Assembly (NCBI RefSeq): GCF_013280595.1
Contig: NZ_JAAATY010000016.1
Coordinates: forward strand, 62,001-126,000
DNA: 64,000 nucleotides
Origin: Kibdelosporangium persicum
GTDB taxonomy: Bacteria > Actinomycetota > Actinomycetes > Mycobacteriales > Pseudonocardiaceae
Reading direction: 5' to 3'
Part shown: in pieces, positions 8,206-16,781 of the stretch
Layout of the letters: the number at the start of each line of letters is the position of its first letter
Numbering within the stretch: position 1 is the first letter of the stretch
Notes under the pieces: generated by a model
Databases searched by the model: none
Seen by the model: the letters and a program-made list of their open reading frames with translations, nothing else
Told to the model about the DNA's origin: nothing
Position numbers and translations under genes: made by a program

Positions 8206-9567
8206 ATGGCTGATCTGAGCAGACGTCGCGTCGTCACCGGCGCGGTGGCACTGGCAGGGGCTGCGACGATCGGACTCAATCCGGTGGCGGCCGCGCAGGC
8301 GACGCGGCACCGTACGGGCGCCCAGCACGGGCCGTCTCTGGATTTCGGCGATCTCCCTGTGGTCGCGCGGGTTCGGGCGCGGCGCGCGTTGGAGCACCTG
8401 CGGGTGCTGAGTGACCGGATCGGGCCTCGGATCGCCGGTACCGAAGGCGAACTGCGGGCCAAGGACTACATCGCGAAGGTACTGCGGGACCTGCGGTACC
8501 AGGTCACGTTGCAGCCGTTCGCGATCGCCGACAAGTTCCTCGGTTCGGTCCGGGTCGGCAGGGACACCTGGCAGACGGGTTCGTCGCCGCAGGGCCTGCA
8601 GGACGTCACACGGGAGGGTGTCGTCGTCGACGTCGGTGACGGGTCGTCGATCCCGGCGGATGTCAGCGGCAAGATCGTGTTCATCGCGGCGGTGACGAAC
8701 GTCGCGGACGCGTACCTGACCGCGGCTAAGCGAGGCGCGATCGCCGTGCTGCTGGGCCGAATCGGGGCAGATCCACTGCGCAGGCTGTCGGCGTTCTCCC
8801 CGACTCTGCCGACGCCGGTCACCATTCCGGTGCTCGGCCTCGCACAGGTCCAGGCCGAGCGGCTCCGTGAGCGGCTCGCCAAGGGCACCGTGCGGCTCGG
8901 CGTTTCCGCGGTCCAGCACAAGAATCTGACGTCCTACAACGTGATCGCCGAACGTCCGGCGACGTTCCACAACCCGGACAACAAGGTCGTCATGGTGACC
9001 GCGCACTACGACAGCGTGCCGGGTTCGCCCGGGGCCAACGACGACGGCAGCGGTACCGTGTTGTGCCTCGAACTGGCCAGGGTGCTGCGGCATCTGCCGA
9101 CCAACAAGGCAGTTCGCTTCGCGTTGTGGGGTTCCGAGGAGTACGGCCTGATCGGCTCGCGGTACTACGTGAACCAACTGTCCGAACCGGACATCAAGCG
9201 GATCGCCGGCACGTTCCAGAACGACATGGTGGCCACCGCGTGGGATCCGGCCCACATCTACTGGCTGCTTTCCCTCGACGGCGCGGACAACGCGACGACG
9301 CAAGCCGTTGCGGCGGCGGCGAAACGCCTCGGCTACGAGCCGCGGACACGCGGCCCGGTCGCCCGTGGTTCCAGCGACCACGTGCCGTTCCACGAGAAGG
9401 GCGTTCCCGCCGCCAACTTCAGCTGGCGCGGCGAGGGTGGCCCGGCACTGCTCGAACCGACCTACCACACACCGGAAGACACCATCGAGGACAACATCAG
9501 CCTTGAGCGCCTTCAGGTTTCCCTTGAGCTGATCGGCGCCGCCGCCTACCAGCTCCTGCGAGCCTGA
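8206..9567 (+). CDS. Secreted M28-family metallopeptidase (Tat-exported)
   Basis: A 453-residue exported aminopeptidase-like protein. The N-terminus has a twin-arginine signal (SRRRVV at 5-10, then a hydrophobic stretch and AAA-QA near residue 30). A PA-like insert covers about 110-240. The dinuclear zinc site of M28 peptidases is intact: H267 and D269 in TAHYDS, D279/D280 in GANDDGSG, E311/E312 in GSEEYG, D340 in QNDM, and a late His in SSDHVPFHEKG. Such enzymes remove N-terminal residues from peptides outside the cell. It stands alone and is followed by a clear terminator. Confidence 0.93.
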   Translation: MADLSRRRVVTGAVALAGAATIGLNPVAAAQATRHRTGAQHGPSLDFGDLPVVARVRARRALEHLRVLSDRIGPRIAGTEGELRAKDYIAKVLRDLRYQVTLQPFAIADKFLGSVRVGRDTWQTGSSPQGLQDVTREGVVVDVGDGSSIPADVSGKIVFIAAVTNVADAYLTAAKRGAIAVLLGRIGADPLRRLSAFSPTLPTPVTIPVLGLAQVQAERLRERLAKGTVRLGVSAVQHKNLTSYNVIAERPATFHNPDNKVVMVTAHYDSVPGSPGANDDGSGTVLCLELARVLRHLPTNKAVRFALWGSEEYGLIGSRYYVNQLSEPDIKRIAGTFQNDMVATAWDPAHIYWLLSLDGADNATTQAVAAAAKRLGYEPRTRGPVARGSSDHVPFHEKGVPAANFSWRGEGGPALLEPTYHTPEDTIEDNISLERLQVSLELIGAAAYQLLRA

Positions 9568-9609
9568 GCAGATCGCTCAGCGGCGCCGCGCCGAAGAGAG
9601 CAAACACCG

Positions 9610-9642
9610 GCCCTGCCGATAATCCCGGCAGGGCACGGTTTT
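9610..9642 (+). terminator. Rho-independent terminator after the M28 peptidase
   Basis: Perfect nine-base arms GCCCTGCCG (9610-9618) and CGGCAGGGC (9626-9634) with a seven-base loop, followed by ACGGTTTT. It lies 43 bases after the stop codon. Confidence 0.75.
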
Positions 9643-9754
9643 GCCCGTCCCGTCCACAGAATGTCTTTCGGTACCGCGTCTTCTGGTACCGCGGGCCGTC
9701 ACGGCACGCGGGAAGGTGCCCGCCGGTTCAGCGCGGGCACCTTCGGCATGTGGG

Positions 9755-9910
9755 CTAGTAGAAGGTCCGGCGGCCCGCGATCGGCCGGCCGACGGCCCCG
9801 AGCAGCGTGAGGATCAGGCCGACCACGAGCAGGATCCCGCCAATCGTCGTCAGGATCCCGATGTTGGCTAACAAACCGATTACCAGCAGGATCGCACCAA
9901 GAATGATCAT
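9755..9910 (-). CDS. Small membrane protein (DUF6131-like)
   Basis: A 51-residue protein made of two hydrophobic segments (about residues 2-18 and 19-38) joined by a short turn, with a basic tail GRPIAGRRTFY. The ATG at 9910 is favoured over upstream in-frame codons because GGAGG lies four bases before it. The size, the MIILGAILLVIGLLANIGIL opening and the GRRxxY ending match the DUF6131 family of tiny actinobacterial membrane proteins, whose function is unknown. It is monocistronic. Confidence 0.8.
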   Translation of the reverse strand: MIILGAILLVIGLLANIGILTTIGGILLVVGLILTLLGAVGRPIAGRRTFY

Positions 9911-10201
9911 GACACCTCCAAAGGGGGACACCTGAGGAGTTTCCGTTCCCACGATGGTCGAAACCTACGGTCAGCTGACTTCGACAGCGACGACCTGGCG
10001 TCACCCACAGTGACCACCGGTGTGCTCAGCACTTTGCGAGTGCTGATCGGCGATCGTCTTCCCGTTCCTGGTGCGGTCACCGCTCGGCCAGTTCCGAAGT
10101 TCATCCGCGCGAACGAGTTCGTCGAGCGTTCCGGGAACCCGCCGGATGACAACCGCGGGTGCAAGCGGCTTGCTTGCGTGGCAAGTCGCTACCGTTGACG
10201 T

Positions 10202-10376
10202 GTGACCGCCCTACCGGACTGGATGCGCCCTCCCCGCGCCGAGGGCTGGTTCGCGGACGACCTGGACCACCTGCCCGAGGCACCGCGGCACACGGAACTG
10301 ATCGATGGAGCTCTCGTCTTCATGATCACCCCGCAGCGGTCATGGCACGGCCGTGTCGTGACTCGGCTTACCCACG
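10202..10376 (+). pseudogene. Uma2-family (DUF820) restriction-like endonuclease, 5' fragment
   Basis: The first about 58 codons read MTALPDWMRPPRAEGWFADD, then LDHLPEAPRHTELIDGALV and FMITPQRSWHGRVVTRLTH, which is the N-terminus of actinobacterial Uma2 proteins (including the conserved ELIDG). The remaining about 130 residues, with the catalytic Asp/Glu-x-Lys motifs, are missing. From about 10376 the sequence instead belongs to a HEPN gene on the other strand. A TACCGT -10-like box lies six bases before the GTG start, so the promoter may survive. The reading frame runs on to 10918 only as antisense of other genes. Confidence 0.8.
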
Positions 10377-10687
10377 CGCAAAACCGGTCCCAGCGGCGGA
10401 TCAAGCTGGGCGAAGACGGCCTCCTAGATGGCAATGTGGCCGCCACGGCTTGTCGCACGCAGGCCTTGGTTCTGCAATACGGCCGCCAAAGCACGACGTG
10501 CGCCGTCGTACGCCAGCGTGTAGGCACCTTCCGGGTCCGAGTCCAGCAACTGCCGCGCCGAAGCGATGTGTGTGCGGGCTCTGGCAAGCTCCGCTTCGGC
10601 AGTCTCCTGCGAGGCCGGGACGTGTTCGATGGCGCCGCGCGCGATGAGCGCGTCAACCGTTTCGCGCCCTTGGTTCCACCGGGTCAT
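10377..10687 (-). pseudogene. HEPN-domain protein, nonsense-mutated and 3'-truncated
   Basis: The intact part (87 codons, 10687-10427) is a helical HEPN domain: MTRWNQGRETVDALIARG, then SDPEGAYTLAYDGARRALAA and GLRATSRGGHIAI. A TAG at 10424-10426 ends translation, but the same frame continues beyond it as EAVFAQLDPPLGPVLR, which is recognisable HEPN sequence; TAG therefore replaces what was probably a Tyr codon. The homology then stops at about 10377, where it meets the Uma2 fragment. Its start overlaps the stop of the upstream nucleotidyltransferase gene (ATGA, 10684-10687). In intact modules HEPN is the toxin-type partner; here it is probably inactive. Confidence 0.8.
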
Positions 10688-11274
10688 CGAGTCTCCTGGT
10701 TGAGATTCAACTGGGTCAGCGGACGCTCACGAACGCTGGTGATGAAGGGATCTGTCGTGCTCGCAGCCCACGACTCCGGTGAGATCCGATGGACGTTGAC
10801 CTCGCGTCCCAACCGCCGCGACACGCGCTCGGCCAAGTCGAAAAGCGCGTCCGGATCAGGCGAACCGACAACGAGGACATCGACATCCCCAGGCGGCGGT
10901 CCCGGTTCGCCGCTGTAACGCGCGGCCCAAGACCCGTAGATGTAGGCCTCGCTCACGCCCGCCAGCCCGGACAAGGCCTCGGTGAGCAGCGGCATCGGTC
11001 CGAAGGTGACCGCGATGAGATCGCTCAACGGCCGGTAGAGAGGGGTGTCCGTGCGGGCTTTGACGAGACGGCTCCGGCCCACTCGCCGATCTTCCAGAAT
11101 GCCGCCGCGGGTCAGTCGCTCAACCTCACGCAGCACAGCGGTGGGCGTGACACCACAAGCCTCGGCGAGCTCAGTGATGCTGTACTCGCGGTCTGGATGC
11201 AGCAGAACGAGCGCGAGCAGCTCACCTTGCATGCGCGAACGGAGCAGTGGCAGCAGACTCGGCGAAGCTTTCAT
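10684..11274 (-). CDS. HTH-MNT nucleotidyltransferase (antitoxin-type partner of HEPN)
   Basis: A 196-residue protein with an N-terminal winged helix (about 1-75; ITELAEACGVTPTAVLREVERLTRGGIL) and a C-terminal minimal nucleotidyltransferase domain. The MNT motif is visible as YGSWAARYSG, followed by DVDVLVVG (GS...DxD). It heads a two-gene MNT-HEPN operon. In known MNT-HEPN pairs the MNT protein neutralises HEPN by AMPylation or binding; here the HEPN partner is broken. The winged helix and the palindrome over its own start codon suggest autoregulation. Confidence 0.88.
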   Translation of the reverse strand: MKASPSLLPLLRSRMQGELLALVLLHPDREYSITELAEACGVTPTAVLREVERLTRGGILEDRRVGRSRLVKARTDTPLYRPLSDLIAVTFGPMPLLTEALSGLAGVSEAYIYGSWAARYSGEPGPPPGDVDVLVVGSPDPDALFDLAERVSRRLGREVNVHRISPESWAASTTDPFITSVRERPLTQLNLNQETR

Positions 11275-11301
11275 TGGACGCAGTATATGCTGCGTCCAAT
11301 G
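11272..11301. promoter_or_regulatory. Perfect 12-bp inverted repeat over the MNT start codon (operator)
   Basis: Arms CATTGGACGCAG (11272-11283) and CTGCGTCCAATG (11290-11301) are exact inverted copies around the AT-rich centre TATATG. The inner end of one arm is the ATG start codon of the HTH-MNT gene (11274-11272). The centre could serve as a -10 element. This is the layout of an autorepressor site. Confidence 0.75.
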
Positions 11302-11397
11302 AAAGTAACAATCAGCGATGAATCGTCACCGCAACGTACGGTCACACGCTGAAGCGGAGCTCGACGGAGTTCCGATATGGAGCAACCTCGTTGGTGG

Positions 11398-13206
11398 TCA
11401 CTTCAGGTGTTGATCAATGCCGCTGGTCAGCTCACCGGCGGTGATCCGCACTGGCGCGGCGGACCCGAAGGACGCCGCGTCCTTGTACCACACTTGCCGA
11501 TACTTGGTGGAGGACACTTCCCTGAAGTGGACCTTGACCTCCTGCGCCGCCAGGCCATTGATGGTGTAGCCGAAACTGTGGTCCGTATCGCCCTCACCAG
11601 CGACGTCCCCTGTCCGCGCGTTCACCGGGGTCACCTCGACCCAGCCGTATTCCGTCCCTTCGACGCTGGTCGTCCCGCTGAAACCGCCGCCAGCTGACAG
11701 CGTCTCATCAGCCTTGGTGTCACCGCCTGAGTTGACCTTCACCTTGACCGCGCCGAACCGGTCGGCCGCGCCGCCCGACCACTGCCACGCGTGTGTCCCG
11801 GACAGGGACGTGAACTCGAGCGGCCACCAGTAGGGGCCAAGCCCAGTCACCGTGTAGGCGCCTTGCCCGTCGGTCTGAGCCCCGCCGGAGTCGTAGGCAC
11901 TCGTCGCGGCGTACGGGAACACTTTGACGCCGGAAACCGGGTTGCCGGTTTGCTTGTCCTTGACAGTGCCCGAGATCGTGCCCGCGAGGTCCAAGCGAAT
12001 GGGTGGCACCCTGGTGTAGACGCCTGGCTTGCCGTCGACCTTGCGAGCGTGTTCCTGATCGCCTGTGCCGCCGCTCAGCCTGCCCACCCATTGCATGCCG
12101 TACATGGTGCCGCCCGGCCGGACGAACAGCCGGTACACAGCAGGGTCAAGCGGGCCGATGGTGACCACACCGGACTCGTCGCTGCACCAGTCCGTGTTCC
12201 GCACGCCCGGAATGCCATGGCTTGTGACATCGACTGGTTCCACACAAGTGCCCGCCACGGGGGAACCGGACTTGGCGTCCGTCACCTTCGTCTGGATCGC
12301 GATGGCCGGCTTCGCTTTCGCCACGACCTTTGTGACCTCGCGGGGCCTGACGGTGACCCCAGGCTGGTCGAACGAGAAGTGGGTTTTCTGCGTGGCGATG
12401 GCGAGGGTGTACGTGCCGCGCACCAGTTGGTAGTTGATCAGCCCGTTCGTCGTGCACGGCCGTTCAGCGCCGATTCCCGGCGTGAAGACGCAGAACTCCT
12501 TGACCGGAGCGCCGGTCACCTCATCGGCGACAGTCAGCTCGACGGTGCCAGGCGGAATGATCTGCTCGTTGACGACGGTGTCCGGCCCGGCGGGCACGGT
12601 GACCACGTCCGCCTCCCGCTGCGCCTCTTTCTGGTGATACCACTGCTCTCCGTCGTACCAGGTCTTGATCTTCAGCTGGTAGTGCGCGGACCACAGTCCT
12701 GCGATTCGGTACGTACCGTCGGCGGCGACGGTGACTGGAGCGATGCGCTGCTGCGGATAGTCGATGTCGTAAGCGCTCACCGTCACTTGGCCGCGAACCG
12801 GGTGGGCAGCCGTCACCCGGCCACTCAACGCGCCTTCACCCGGCGGGCGAAGTCCGAGGTCGAGAGAACCCCCGTACAGATACATGGCCTTCGCACCGGC
12901 CGAATCACGCGCGTCACCATCGAGGCCCGCGTTCCAAGTGTCGACATAGCCCGGCGCGGAGACTTTGATCTTGTAATACCCGGAAGCCGCACCACTGACC
13001 TGGTACTCACCCACCTCGTTGGCGCATGCCCGGGCTGCTTCGGTCTCGTTTTCGTCGTACAACACGACACACGCACCAGGCACTGGCTGACCCGTGAACC
13101 TGGCGGTGATCGTCCCGTACGCCAACGGCACGTCCGCGCTGGCTGTCCCCGCCAGCGGAACAAGTAACGCCACAGTGGCGGCACACGCCGCCAACCGCCC
13201 TCTCAT
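11398..13206 (-). CDS. Secreted protein with repeated carboxypeptidase-regulatory/Ig-like domains
   Basis: A 602-residue exported protein. It has a signal peptide (MRGRLAACAATVALLVPLAG, cleavage likely after TASA). The body is a string of about six beta-sandwich modules of 80-100 residues. Each starts with a pattern like YGTITARFTGQPVPGACVVL or LAGTISGTVKDKQTGNPVSG and later has a YxVxGL-type element (YTVTGLGPYWWPLEF), typical of CarboxypepD_reg-like folds. No catalytic domain, lipobox or sortase signal is visible. It is probably an adhesive or structural extracellular protein. Monocistronic; an SRTSxxx-type anchor is absent. Confidence 0.8.
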   Translation of the reverse strand: MRGRLAACAATVALLVPLAGTASADVPLAYGTITARFTGQPVPGACVVLYDENETEAARACANEVGEYQVSGAASGYYKIKVSAPGYVDTWNAGLDGDARDSAGAKAMYLYGGSLDLGLRPPGEGALSGRVTAAHPVRGQVTVSAYDIDYPQQRIAPVTVAADGTYRIAGLWSAHYQLKIKTWYDGEQWYHQKEAQREADVVTVPAGPDTVVNEQIIPPGTVELTVADEVTGAPVKEFCVFTPGIGAERPCTTNGLINYQLVRGTYTLAIATQKTHFSFDQPGVTVRPREVTKVVAKAKPAIAIQTKVTDAKSGSPVAGTCVEPVDVTSHGIPGVRNTDWCSDESGVVTIGPLDPAVYRLFVRPGGTMYGMQWVGRLSGGTGDQEHARKVDGKPGVYTRVPPIRLDLAGTISGTVKDKQTGNPVSGVKVFPYAATSAYDSGGAQTDGQGAYTVTGLGPYWWPLEFTSLSGTHAWQWSGGAADRFGAVKVKVNSGGDTKADETLSAGGGFSGTTSVEGTEYGWVEVTPVNARTGDVAGEGDTDHSFGYTINGLAAQEVKVHFREVSSTKYRQVWYKDAASFGSAAPVRITAGELTSGIDQHLK

Positions 13207-13353
13207 GCTGCCCCTCCCCCTGTGCCCGAACGCACTGTCGCGGAGCGAAGCGATTCCCCCGGCCGCGATCAGAAACGTGACAGATCAACAATCTAGAAGG
13301 CAAGGACAGCCGCTGTCAGCACCCGTTCAGGCGCTGACCAGCGGGCCAAGTGG

Positions 13354-14427
13354 CTACACGTTGAATCGGAACTCGACCACGTCGCCGTCGGCCATGACGT
13401 AGTCCTTGCCTTCCATCCGGACCTTGCCCGCGGCCTTCGCGGCGGCCATCGAGCCCGCCGCCAGGAGGTCGTCGTAGGAGACGATCTCGGCCTTGATGAA
13501 GCCGCGTTCGAAGTCGGAGTGGATCACGCCCGCCGCCTGCGGGGCGGTGTCGCCCTGCCGGATCGTCCAGGCGCGTGCTTCCTTCGGGCCCGCGGTCAGG
13601 TACGTCTGCAGGCCGAGGGTGTGGAAACCGGCGCGGGCCAACGAGTACAGGCCGGGCTCCTCCTGGCCGATCGACTCGAGCAGTTCCCGGCGGGACTCCT
13701 CGTCCAGCTCCAGCAGCTCCGCTTCGACCTTGGCGTCAAGGAACACCGCGTCCGCGGGCGCGACGAGCTTCTCCAGCTCCGCGCGCCGGGCCGGGTCGGT
13801 CAGCACGGTCTCGTCGGCGTTGAAGACGTACAGGAAAGGCTTCAGTGTCAACAGGCTCAGCTCGCGCAGCAGCGTCCCGTCGACGCTCGCGGAGAACAGC
13901 GTACGACCCGAGTTGAGGATTTCCTGCGCGTTCTGCGCCGCTTCCAGCGCGGGCCTGGCCTCCTTGCGGGTGCGGGCCTCTTTTTCCAGCCGCGGCAACG
14001 CTTTTTCCAGCGTCTGCAGGTCCGCGAGGATCAGTTCGGTGTTGATCGTCTCGATGTCGCTCGACGGGTCGACGGTGCCGTCGACGTGGATCACGTCGGG
14101 GTCGTCGAACACCCGGATGACCTGGCAGATCGCGTTGGCCTCACGGATGTTGGCCAGGAACTTGTTGCCCAGCCCCGCGCCTTCGGACGCGCCCTTGACG
14201 ATCCCCGCGATGTCGACGAACGACACGGTCGCCGGCACGGTCCGCTCGGACGAGAAGATCTCCGCCAGCTTGTCCAGCCGAGGGTCGGGCAGCGGGACGA
14301 CGCCGACGTTCGGCTCGATCGTCGCGAACGGGTAGTTGGCCGCCAGCACATCGTTGTTGGTCAGCGCGTTGAACAGGGTCGACTTGCCCACGTTCGGCAG
14401 GCCGACGATCCCAAGGGTGAGGCTCAC
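13354..14427 (-). CDS. ychF: Redox-regulated ATPase YchF (Obg-like)
   Basis: A 357-residue P-loop protein of normal length. The G1 motif is GLPNVGKST (9-17), the G3-like motif is DIAGIVKGASEGAGLGNKFL, and NADE occupies the position of the altered G4 motif, which in YchF favours ATP over GTP. The C-terminal TGS domain ends with the characteristic GKVRMEGKDYVMADGDVVEF. YchF associates with ribosomes and influences translation and stress responses. In M. tuberculosis its homologue (Rv1112) is close to ispH, as are relatives in this window, although here it lies 11 kb away. Confidence 0.97.
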   Translation of the reverse strand: MSLTLGIVGLPNVGKSTLFNALTNNDVLAANYPFATIEPNVGVVPLPDPRLDKLAEIFSSERTVPATVSFVDIAGIVKGASEGAGLGNKFLANIREANAICQVIRVFDDPDVIHVDGTVDPSSDIETINTELILADLQTLEKALPRLEKEARTRKEARPALEAAQNAQEILNSGRTLFSASVDGTLLRELSLLTLKPFLYVFNADETVLTDPARRAELEKLVAPADAVFLDAKVEAELLELDEESRRELLESIGQEEPGLYSLARAGFHTLGLQTYLTAGPKEARAWTIRQGDTAPQAAGVIHSDFERGFIKAEIVSYDDLLAAGSMAAAKAAGKVRMEGKDYVMADGDVVEFRFNV

Positions 14428-14494
14428 GACGAACCAGTCTAACGACCCCGTATATCTGATTGATTCTATATACGCTACTTGTTATCTTCCCTGC

Positions 14495-14806
14495 GTGGAC
14501 GTGTTCGAGGCGATCGCCGAGCCCAACCGGCGAACACTGCTTGATCTGCTGGCGAGCGGCGAGCGCTCGGCGGGCGAACTGGTCGCCACGCTGCCGCACC
14601 TGACCCAGCCCGCGGTGTCCCGGCACCTGCGGATCCTGCGCGAGGTCGGCCTGGTCGAAGTCCGCCCGGACGCCCAGCGCCGCATCTACGCCCTGCGCGC
14701 GGACGGCCTGGTGGAGATCGACCGCTGGGTCAGCAGGTACCGGCGCTACTGGGCCGATCATCTCGACGCACTGCACCAGCATCTGACCAACCAGGAGGAC
14801 ACGTGA
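14495..14806 (+). CDS. ArsR-family winged-helix repressor
   Basis: A 103-residue regulator. The reading VFEAIAEPNRRTLLDLLASG, then TQPAVSRHLRILREVGLVEV is the standard ArsR/SmtB helix-turn-helix; no metal-binding Cys cluster is present. The start is GTG at 14495, preceded by the AT-rich stretch TATATACGCTACTTGTTATC, so the transcript may be leaderless. The gene overlaps the next by four bases (GTGA, 14803-14806). This ArsR plus SRPBCC pairing is common in actinobacteria, where the regulator controls its own operon. Confidence 0.92.
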   Translation: MDVFEAIAEPNRRTLLDLLASGERSAGELVATLPHLTQPAVSRHLRILREVGLVEVRPDAQRRIYALRADGLVEIDRWVSRYRRYWADHLDALHQHLTNQEDT

Positions 14807-15309
14807 CCGACCGGCTCGGAACACTGACCAGCGACGGCGAGCATGCCGTCATGACGTTCGTACGGCGCCTGCCGTACCCGATCGAGCGAGTGTGGGCCGC
14901 CATCACCGACCCCGCGCAACGCGCCGCCTGGTTCGGCGAGACCACGATCGAGAACGGCACCATCGAGATGATGCCTTCGGGCACGCCCGCGCCACCCGAG
15001 ATGAAGCGGATGACGGGTCGTATCCTCGCCTGGGAGCCGCCTCGGCTGCTCGAACACGAATGGCACCAAGGAATCGTCGAAGCGGGTGTGGTCCGCTACG
15101 AACTGGCCCCGGACGGCGGCGAAACGGTCCTGACCTTCACGCATCGCGGACTGAGCATGCGCAACGCGCAGGGCTTCCTGCCTGGCACGCACGCGTTTTT
15201 CGACCGTCTCGAAGCACAGCTCGCCGGCGAGGAGCTGCCACGATGGACCGAGCGCTACGCGGAAGTCGCCCCGGCGTACCCGCCCACGGCCATGTCTGAT
15301 TCCCGCTAG
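14803..15309 (+). CDS. SRPBCC (AHSA1-like) domain protein
   Basis: A 168-residue START-like fold protein. The N-terminal strand and helix VRRLPYPIERVWAAITDPAQ, the segment RAAWFGE, and the later ILAWEPPRLLEHEW and GGETVLTFTHRGL are typical of activator-of-Hsp90-type SRPBCC proteins, which bind small hydrophobic ligands. It is translated from a GTG that overlaps the ArsR stop codon. The specific ligand is unknown. Confidence 0.9.
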   Translation: MTDRLGTLTSDGEHAVMTFVRRLPYPIERVWAAITDPAQRAAWFGETTIENGTIEMMPSGTPAPPEMKRMTGRILAWEPPRLLEHEWHQGIVEAGVVRYELAPDGGETVLTFTHRGLSMRNAQGFLPGTHAFFDRLEAQLAGEELPRWTERYAEVAPAYPPTAMSDSR

Positions 15310-15341
15310 TTCCGGACCGTCGGCGGACGTACGGTCATTAC

Positions 15342-16781
15342 ATGTTCGTCGACACGGAGCGCGGATACCGCGCCGTCGCCTCCCGGGATCCACGGTTCGA
15401 CGGCCAGTTCATCCTGGCGGTCCGCACCACCGGGATCTACTGCAGGCCGTCGTGCCCGGCGACCACGCCCAAGCGCCGCAACGTCGAGTTCTACGCGACC
15501 GCGGCAGCGGCTCAGGCAGCCGGATACCGCGCGTGCCGCCGTTGCCTGCCCGACGCGGTCCCCGGCTCACCGGAGTGGAATTTGCGTGCTGACCTGGCCG
15601 GACGCGCGATGCGGTTGATCTCGGACGGCATCGTGGAACGGGAGGGCGTCCCCGGTCTGGCCACGCGGCTGGGCTACTCGGAGCGCCACGTCACCCGGAT
15701 GCTCACCGCCGAACTGGGCGCGAGTCCGTTGGCGTTGGCCAGGGCGCATCGGGCCCATTCAGCACGGCTGTTGATCGAGACCACAACGCTGCCGTTCGCC
15801 GATGTGGCGTTCGCGGCCGGGTTCGCCAGCATCCGGCAGTTCAACGACACGATCCGCGCCGTGTTCGCGGCAACGCCGACACAGCTGCGCATCGGGGCGA
15901 AGCGACACCGTCCACTGTCGACAGCGGGCAAGGTCAACCTGCGTCTGGCGTTCCGCAAACCCTTCGACGGCACGGGCATTCTCGACTTCCTGAAAGCACG
16001 CGCCGTCAAGGGAGTGGAGGAGGTCGACGGCTCGTACGCCCGCACCCTCCGCTTGCCGCACGGTACCGGCACAGCCCGGCTCTTCCCTGCCGAGGACCAC
16101 ATCGACTGCACGCTTCGCTTGTCGGACATGCGAGATCTCGGCAGCGCGGTGTCCCGGCTACGCCGGCTGTTCGATTTGGACGCCGACCCGTGCGCGGTGG
16201 ACGAGCTGTTGTCCACCGACCCGGCACTGGCGCCATCAGTGCTGAAAACGCCTGGTATCCGCGTTCCCGGCAGCGTGAACGGCCCGGAGATCGTGCTGCG
16301 CGCCCTGATCGGCCAGCAGATCACGGTCGCGGCCGCCCGCACGGCACTCAGCCGTCTCACCGAAGCCCTCGGTGAGCGTCTCGAAGTGCCGGACGGCACC
16401 CTGACCACCTTGTTCCCCACGCCTGAGGCGATCGCGGACCACGGCGCCGAAGTGCTGACCGGTCCCCGCAAGCGGATCGACACGATCGTCGCGGTCAGCG
16501 CGGCGATCGCGTCCGGCGACCTCGACGTGCACGTGGGCGCCGACCCGGACGAGCTCACGGCGTCGCTGGAGAAGTTCAGCGGCATCGGTCCGTGGACGTC
16601 CGGGTACGTGAAGATGCGCGTGCTCGGGTCGCCTGACATCCTGCTCCCCGGTGATGTGGCGCTGCGCAAGGGAGCCGCGAGCCTGGGAATCACCGACCTC
16701 GCCACCCGGTCCGCGGCGTGGGCGCCGTGGCGCTCCTACGCGGGCATGCACCTCTGGCGAGCAGACTCGAGGGAATCATGA
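15342..16781 (+). CDS. Bifunctional Ada-like regulator / DNA-3-methyladenine glycosylase II (AdaA-AlkA)
   Basis: A 479-residue fusion. Residues about 1-75 are the Ada metal-binding domain, with zinc ligands C34, C38, C65 and C68 (YCRPSCPA and ACRRCLPD). About 85-185 is an AraC-type helix-turn-helix (LATRLGYSERHVTRMLTAEL). From about 195 an AlkA-type glycosylase follows, with the hairpin-helix-hairpin KFSGIGPWTSGYVKMRVLG and catalytic D438 in LPGDVALRKG. It senses methyl phosphotriesters and excises alkylated bases. The Ogt gene overlaps its stop (ATGA, 16778-16781), making a compact adaptive-response operon. Confidence 0.95.
   Translation: MFVDTERGYRAVASRDPRFDGQFILAVRTTGIYCRPSCPATTPKRRNVEFYATAAAAQAAGYRACRRCLPDAVPGSPEWNLRADLAGRAMRLISDGIVEREGVPGLATRLGYSERHVTRMLTAELGASPLALARAHRAHSARLLIETTTLPFADVAFAAGFASIRQFNDTIRAVFAATPTQLRIGAKRHRPLSTAGKVNLRLAFRKPFDGTGILDFLKARAVKGVEEVDGSYARTLRLPHGTGTARLFPAEDHIDCTLRLSDMRDLGSAVSRLRRLFDLDADPCAVDELLSTDPALAPSVLKTPGIRVPGSVNGPEIVLRALIGQQITVAAARTALSRLTEALGERLEVPDGTLTTLFPTPEAIADHGAEVLTGPRKRIDTIVAVSAAIASGDLDVHVGADPDELTASLEKFSGIGPWTSGYVKMRVLGSPDILLPGDVALRKGAASLGITDLATRSAAWAPWRSYAGMHLWRADSRES

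Noticed and set aside
10424-10687. Treating the 87-codon HEPN frame as a complete small gene
   Set aside because: Recognisable HEPN sequence continues in frame past the TAG, so it is better explained as a mutated, truncated gene.
11299-11352. Tiny open frame MKVTISDESSPQRTVTR starting in the MNT operator arm
   Set aside because: Seventeen codons, no ribosome site; the ATG is explained by the palindrome.
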